Positions 60,030 through 64,000 of a stretch of DNA of 64,000 nucleotides are shown here, piece by piece. The notes beneath the pieces were generated by a model. It was not told the DNA's origin and searched no databases. It saw only the letters and a program-made list of their open reading frames with translations. This stretch comes from Aldehydirespirator sp965200005 (GTDB lineage: Bacteria; Actinomycetota; Acidimicrobiia; Acidimicrobiales; Aldehydirespiratoraceae). Made by a program: the position numbers and the translations under genes. Each line of letters opens with the position of its first letter. Within the stretch, counting starts at the first letter, position 1. Where the stretch lies: assembly GCA_965200005.1 (NCBI GenBank), contig OZ241331.1, positions 2,418,001 to 2,482,000 on the forward strand. The letters run 5' to 3'.

Positions 60030-61025
60030 ATGGGGAGTTCCGGTGTGCTTAGTCAGGCTCAACTGCAGCGCTTCAAGCGTGACGGATTCCTGGCCATCGA
60101 GGGTTTGCTAAGCGACGAGGACCTAGAGCCGATCACGGAAGAGTATGACGATTTGCTTGACGCTCACCTACGGCGTCTTGTAGCGGAAGGTCTGCTACCG
60201 ACCTCGCCCCGGGGTGGCTTCTCGGAACGTTTCAGTGCGGCGCTCGCCGCCGATCCGGATCTTCACCGCTATTTCAACATCTCGCTGCCGCTCATCAATG
60301 GTGCGGTCGACGCTTCGACATATGTGATGCATGCCGGGTCGGCCGTATTTGACCTGTTGCGGCAACCAAAGATCCTTGATGTGGTTGAGTCGGTGATCGG
60401 ACCGGAGATCATGTCCAACCCAGTGCAGCAGATGAGGATCAAACCGGCCGAGTCGGCGGTGGGTGATGACGCTTTGCTGATGCATTCAAATGTCGGAGTT
60501 GCGACCTGGCATCAAGACATCGTGGCCTTGTTGCCAGAGTCCGACGACACTCCGATACTCACGGTCTGGATCGCCCTAACTGATGCCTCGCTGGAGAATG
60601 GTTGCCTGGTCTCCCTCAAGGGTTCTCACCGCTTTGGCGCTCAGGTTCATTGTGAGAATGCCGAGCTCGCGAGCGAGCCCACAGTTCCACCACATCTGCT
60701 TAAGGACATGCGTGAGATCGCTTTGCCTGTCAAGCGCGGCGGTGTTGTGTTGTTCGACAAACACAACGTGCATCGCTCACTCCCCAACCGATCCGAATCA
60801 CTGCGCTGGAGCATGGACATCCGCTACAACCCAATCGGGATGGCAACCGGGCGTCCCGCATTCCCTGGCTTTGTTGCGCGCAGCCGCAACGACCCTGCAA
60901 GTGTTCTTGACTCGGCGGCGACATGGCAGCGACTCTGGAACGACGCCCGAGACAACATCCTCGCCGGTCGCCACGGAGGGCGCCTCTTCTCGGATCGCCG
61001 CTTCCATGATGAGGCCGTCTGCTGA
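60030..61025 (+). CDS. Phytanoyl-CoA dioxygenase family protein
   Basis: 331-aa Fe(II)/2OG oxygenase. LSQAQLQRFKRDGFLAIEGL is the typical PhyH opening; iron ligands WHQDIVALL and KHNVHRSLPNRS with Arg following for 2OG. A GTG at 60012 is possible, but ATG 60030 gives the family N-terminus. It is followed after 57 bases by the SnoaL-like gene in a plus-strand run to the window end. Actinobacterial relatives hydroxylate diverse small acids; substrate unknown. Confidence 0.85.
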   Translation: MGSSGVLSQAQLQRFKRDGFLAIEGLLSDEDLEPITEEYDDLLDAHLRRLVAEGLLPTSPRGGFSERFSAALAADPDLHRYFNISLPLINGAVDASTYVMHAGSAVFDLLRQPKILDVVESVIGPEIMSNPVQQMRIKPAESAVGDDALLMHSNVGVATWHQDIVALLPESDDTPILTVWIALTDASLENGCLVSLKGSHRFGAQVHCENAELASEPTVPPHLLKDMREIALPVKRGGVVLFDKHNVHRSLPNRSESLRWSMDIRYNPIGMATGRPAFPGFVARSRNDPASVLDSAATWQRLWNDARDNILAGRHGGRLFSDRRFHDEAVC

Positions 61026-61082
61026 TCATGTCTGCTGATCATTTGGCGGATGTGAAGTCGGTTCGGTGGGTCTCGAGCATCA

Positions 61083-61523
61083 ATGAGCGACGTATCTGAG
61101 ATCGCTAACGAGTTGTATCGCTACGCGGAGTTGGTCGACGCTGGTCGCTTTGACGAACTCGGTGAGTTGCTCGAACACTGCACCCTGAGTTACGGATCCG
61201 ATGCTGTTCCGGGGCCTTCGGGTGCGCGACAGATCGCCGTCACCTACAGATCGACGGTGATCACCTATGACGACGGCACGCCCCGCACCCGCCATGTCAC
61301 AGCAAACCCGATCATCTCAGTCGGCGACGAAGGCAATACCGCCAGCGTCCGTTCCACATTCACCGTGTTCCAGCAACCACCCGGACAAGGCATTGAGGCG
61401 ATCATTAGCGGTCGTTATATCGACTCGATGAAGCGGATCGAGGGTCGCTGGCGCTTCGTGGCACGCCAGATCATTGTCGATCTCAGCGGTGATCTGAGCA
61501 GGCACCTCCGTCACGATCTCTAG
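61083..61523 (+). CDS. SnoaL/NTF2-like protein
   Basis: 146-aa NTF2-fold protein (SnoaL_4 pattern): IANELYRYAELVDAGRFDEL opening helix, RHVTANPIISV strand with His, and SGRYIDSMKRIEGRWRFVAR. Family members are isomerases, hydratases, dehydratases or oxygenase beta subunits. Lies between the PhyH and the dehydrogenase genes (gaps 57 and 120 bases). Confidence 0.8.
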   Translation: MSDVSEIANELYRYAELVDAGRFDELGELLEHCTLSYGSDAVPGPSGARQIAVTYRSTVITYDDGTPRTRHVTANPIISVGDEGNTASVRSTFTVFQQPPGQGIEAIISGRYIDSMKRIEGRWRFVARQIIVDLSGDLSRHLRHDL

Positions 61524-61643
61524 CCGGAATCACCCACGCCATACAGCGGCCGTTGCTTGCTGGGCGCTGGGCTCTTGTTGCGCGGCATCCTGAGATTGGG
61601 GATCACGCACATCGGGGTCGGCGGGAATCTAAAGTCGCGGTTC

Positions 61644-62732
61644 GTGGCACAGCGTGTGCTGGTATTGCCAGGTGATGGGATCGGACCCGAGGTCACACGC
61701 CAGGGTTGTCGAGTGCTCAATGCAATCGCCGCCGAGAATCACCTTGATCTGTGTCTTGATAGTGATCTCATCGGTGGCGCAGCTTGGGACATCCATGGCA
61801 CGTTCTGTCGCCATGAGACGGTTGCTGCTGCAAAGCAGAGCGTCGGCGTGCTGTGCGGTGCGGTTGGCGGTCCCCAATACGACAACCTGGTGCCCGAAGG
61901 CACCCCCGAAGAAAAAGACGGACTGATGCGTCTTCGGCGTGAACTCGACGTATACGCCGGGATCCGACCAGCAACCGCGCTAGCGCATCTTGCATCGCAA
62001 ACACCGTTTCGGTCTGACGCAATCGCGGGCGCTGATGTAATCGTGTTACGAGAGATGTGTGGGGGTGTGATGTTCTGTGAGCCCCGAGGGATCAGCAGGA
62101 ACGGCGCTGTTCGCATCGGAACCGACACCGCTGCCTATGACGAAAATGAGATAGCCCGCCACGCTCGTGCCGGCTTCTTGCTCGCTCGTAAGCGCCGTGG
62201 CAAGGTCACGTCAGTGGACAAGGCAAACGTGATGGAATCCGGCGTGCTCTGGCGTGAAGTCGTCACCGAGGTAGCGGCCGAGTTCCTGGATGTGGAACTT
62301 GAGCACCTCTACGCAGACAACTGCTCGTATCAGCTGGCGATCAACCCTCGACGGTTTGATGTCATCGTCACTGACAACCTGTTTGGTGACATCCTCTCGG
62401 ATCAAGCGGGTGCTCTTTGCGGTTCTCTTGCGATGCTGCCATCGGCTTGCCTGCCAGGTCTCGACGCTGGAGCGGGCCCTGGCATCTACGAACCTGTTCA
62501 CGGTTCGGCACCCGACATAGCGGGGCTAGGCATCGCAAACCCGATCGGGATGATCCTTAGTGTGGCACTGCTTCTGCGCTACGGGCTGGCTCGTGACGAC
62601 CTCGCAACCCAACTAGAGATGGCATGTGCTAGGGCCACGGTGGAGACCCGCACTCCTGATCTTGGAGGAACAGCTTCAACGGAGCAGATGACCGACTCCG
62701 TACTGGAGCAGCTTGATGTGTGCGCAGCATGA
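61644..62732 (+). CDS. 3-isopropylmalate dehydrogenase-like beta-decarboxylating dehydrogenase
   Basis: 362-aa NAD-dependent enzyme of the IPMDH/IDH family oxidising and decarboxylating a 2-substituted malate. Seen: VLVLPGDGIGPEVTRQG, LRRELDVYAGIRPA (substrate Arg), VTSVDKANVMESGVLWREVV (catalytic Lys) and VTDNLFGDILSDQAGALCGS (metal Asp). In the RELT/S loop region it reads REMCGGVMFCEPRG, unlike canonical LeuB (RELTGG), and INPRRFD has SYQL before it. GTG 61644 gives the family start. Coupled by ATGA to a butyrobetaine-hydroxylase-like gene, so a catabolic role rather than leucine synthesis is plausible. Confidence 0.83.
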   Translation: MAQRVLVLPGDGIGPEVTRQGCRVLNAIAAENHLDLCLDSDLIGGAAWDIHGTFCRHETVAAAKQSVGVLCGAVGGPQYDNLVPEGTPEEKDGLMRLRRELDVYAGIRPATALAHLASQTPFRSDAIAGADVIVLREMCGGVMFCEPRGISRNGAVRIGTDTAAYDENEIARHARAGFLLARKRRGKVTSVDKANVMESGVLWREVVTEVAAEFLDVELEHLYADNCSYQLAINPRRFDVIVTDNLFGDILSDQAGALCGSLAMLPSACLPGLDAGAGPGIYEPVHGSAPDIAGLGIANPIGMILSVALLLRYGLARDDLATQLEMACARATVETRTPDLGGTASTEQMTDSVLEQLDVCAA

Positions 62733-63922
62733 GTGCGATGTACGCCACCTATTCGACTTATTCGACACTTGCCTCTGCCAACTGTGATGACTCGGGTCTC
62801 GAGGTCACATGGCAAGACGGGGCCTCGGACCGCTGGCCCTACATCTGGTTGCGTCACGCCTGCAGCTGTGACGGGTGTGGCACCTCCCTGAAAGGCGTGC
62901 GCCCCCGCTTTGCGGATCGACCCGGCCACACAGCAAGCACTCCGGCAGTGCGGATCAGCAACGGTCAACTACACATCGACTGGGGTGGCTCGCACAGATC
63001 AACCTTTGAGGGTGACTGGCTGCGGGCGCACCGGTTGTCTGACGAAGCAAGATCACAACGCAGAACCCGACCGGAGTTGTGGTCAGGTGATTTGGATTTG
63101 CCTGAGCCGCTGCAATGGCCCGACGTAAGCCATGACGCGGCAATGCGTCTTGATCTGTTGTTGCAAGTTCGAGACCGGGGCTTCGCTCTCATCTCAGGAG
63201 TTCCGACGGACACCAGCAAGATTGACTCCATCGCGGCCCTGATTGGCCCACGCCGCCGGACGAACTACAACCGAGGCATTTACGAACTCAGAGCCAAGCG
63301 CAAGCCCGAGATCACCGGTGACATGGCAGTACCGCTCGACCCACACACAGATGAGATGTACCGCTCAGAGCCACCAGCCATCACACTGTTTCAGATCATC
63401 AAAGCAGCTGCGAGCGGTGGCCACTCGACGTTGATTGATGGTCTCCAGCTAGCGGCACGGCTCCAGGCTGAGGCACCCGAAGCGTTTGAGACGCTGACAT
63501 CGTTACCGGCACGGTTTCACCGGGAACTAGATGATGGGCACATCTTTGAGATGCAGGCACCGATCCTGGCGACGGGTCGCTGGGGCGAGGTAACAGGCAT
63601 CCGCTTCAACGATCGTTGCATGGCTCCTGTCGACGCGACGTTTGATGACGTGATCCGCTTCTATGACGCTGTTGAAGTGTGGTTCTCGATGATTACTTCA
63701 GGCCGTGACACACTTGAGATTCCATTGGAGTCGGGTGAAATGCTGGTGTTCAACAACCAGCGAGTGCTGCACGGGCGCACAGCATTTGATGCCGAGTCGG
63801 GCCGACACGTACGGAGCTTCCACGTAGAACTCGACGAGTTCCATTCGACGCTGCGAGCATGTCTGCGCAAGATGGGCGATCCTGATGAGTGGATGATCCT
63901 CGGCGCTATGGCACGCCCATGA
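62729..63922 (+). CDS. Gamma-butyrobetaine hydroxylase-like 2OG dioxygenase (DUF971 + TauD)
   Basis: 397-aa protein with an N-terminal DUF971/GBBH_N domain (WPYIWLRHACSCDGC, three Cys for zinc) and a C-terminal TauD-like catalytic domain (PLDPHTDEMYR for HxD; NNQRVLHGRTAF for distal His; RHVRSFHVELDEF for 2OG Arg). This is the arrangement of gamma-butyrobetaine and trimethyllysine dioxygenases; carnitine synthesis or hydroxylation of a related acid is possible. ATG 62729 overlaps the dehydrogenase stop, and its own stop overlaps the next gene. Confidence 0.88.
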   Translation: MSAMYATYSTYSTLASANCDDSGLEVTWQDGASDRWPYIWLRHACSCDGCGTSLKGVRPRFADRPGHTASTPAVRISNGQLHIDWGGSHRSTFEGDWLRAHRLSDEARSQRRTRPELWSGDLDLPEPLQWPDVSHDAAMRLDLLLQVRDRGFALISGVPTDTSKIDSIAALIGPRRRTNYNRGIYELRAKRKPEITGDMAVPLDPHTDEMYRSEPPAITLFQIIKAAASGGHSTLIDGLQLAARLQAEAPEAFETLTSLPARFHRELDDGHIFEMQAPILATGRWGEVTGIRFNDRCMAPVDATFDDVIRFYDAVEVWFSMITSGRDTLEIPLESGEMLVFNNQRVLHGRTAFDAESGRHVRSFHVELDEFHSTLRACLRKMGDPDEWMILGAMARP

Positions 63923-64000
63923 CTTCTGACCCCGATATACGCAGTATCTCGTGTGGTCAAGCCACCATGGAGTTGCTGGCCACCTACGGCGTCGACACCG
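63919..64000 (+). CDS. ThDP-dependent enzyme, acetolactate-synthase-like (5' end only)
   Basis: ATG at 63919 overlaps the preceding stop (63920-63922, ATGA) and opens a frame running off the window: ISCGQATMELLATYGVDT. This is the start of the ThDP-enzyme N-terminal domain, where VFGIPG normally follows. Family members include acetolactate synthase, 2-hydroxyacyl-CoA lyase and other 2-oxoacid decarboxylases or lyases. Coupled to the oxygenase gene, so it belongs to the same pathway. Confidence 0.7.
   Translation, partial: MTSDPDIRSISCGQATMELLATYGVDT

Overview
The window looks like a chromosome segment from a free-living, probably aquatic or marine, high-GC actinobacterium, most likely near the Acidimicrobiia. 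The support is a RamB-type regulator near a class I actinobacterial isocitrate lyase, a mycothiol-dependent-isomerase-fold (DinB-like) protein, a furA-katG pair, two F420/FMN split-barrel proteins, a DUF222/13E12-type HNH gene, many GTG starts, and a load of acyl-CoA and oxygenase enzymes. Placement below phylum is inference. There is no rRNA, CRISPR array, prophage or recognisable insertion sequence.

Layout. 1-5.3 kb: phoH (cut by the window start), ramB, an Ldh_2-type dehydrogenase and isocitrate lyase, with RamB-like repeats in the icl leader. 5.4-5.8 kb: tRNA-Arg(TCT), tRNA-His(GTG), tRNA-Lys(CTT). 6-8.8 kb: a NYN-domain protein, then znuB and znuA. 8.8-13.6 kb: a minus-strand acyl-CoA catabolic run (SDR of dienoyl-CoA reductase type, enoyl-CoA hydratase, MOSC, acyl-CoA dehydrogenase, amidohydrolase). 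13.6-19.7 kb: small hypothetical, uridine kinase, ogt, ung, a TauD-type dioxygenase, the displaced zinc ATPase znuC with a His-rich tail, geranylgeranyl reductase. 19.7-24.4 kb: accessory patch with a PIN toxin-antitoxin pair, a DUF222-HNH gene with decayed tail repeats, gene debris, and a stand-alone PD-(D/E)XK nuclease.

24.4-28.1 kb: Baeyer-Villiger monooxygenase, DsbA-like protein and a 2OG-oxygenase-like protein. 28.1-37.8 kb: plus-strand cluster of carboxyltransferase, biotin carboxylase, AtuA-like, DinB-like, enoyl-CoA hydratase, a small-molecule kinase and an alcohol dehydrogenase; it resembles an acyclic-terpene or branched acyl-CoA pathway. 37.8-40.8 kb: YdjC deacetylase, PhyH dioxygenase, second alcohol dehydrogenase. 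40.8-46.7 kb: complete seven-gene Mrp/Mnh Na+/H+ antiporter operon, then an SLC13 transporter (46.8-48.7 kb); both fit a sodium-rich habitat.

48.9-57.3 kb: CadI/ArsI-like VOC protein, D-aminoacylase-like hydrolase, a large secreted protein with two plant-type LRR modules and three SLH domains, a His-rich lipoprotein, a Rieske oxygenase, and small split-barrel and ABM proteins. 57.3-59.9 kb: katG and furA. 60-64 kb: PhyH dioxygenase, SnoaL-like protein, and a tightly overlapped set of isopropylmalate-dehydrogenase-like, gamma-butyrobetaine-hydroxylase-like and ThDP-enzyme genes, the last cut by the window end.

The most promising uncharacterised material is the 60-64 kb operon, the two-module LRR-SLH surface protein, the AtuA-containing carboxylase cluster, the solitary nuclease, and the split zinc importer. 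Functions come from motif recognition by eye; no database search was run.
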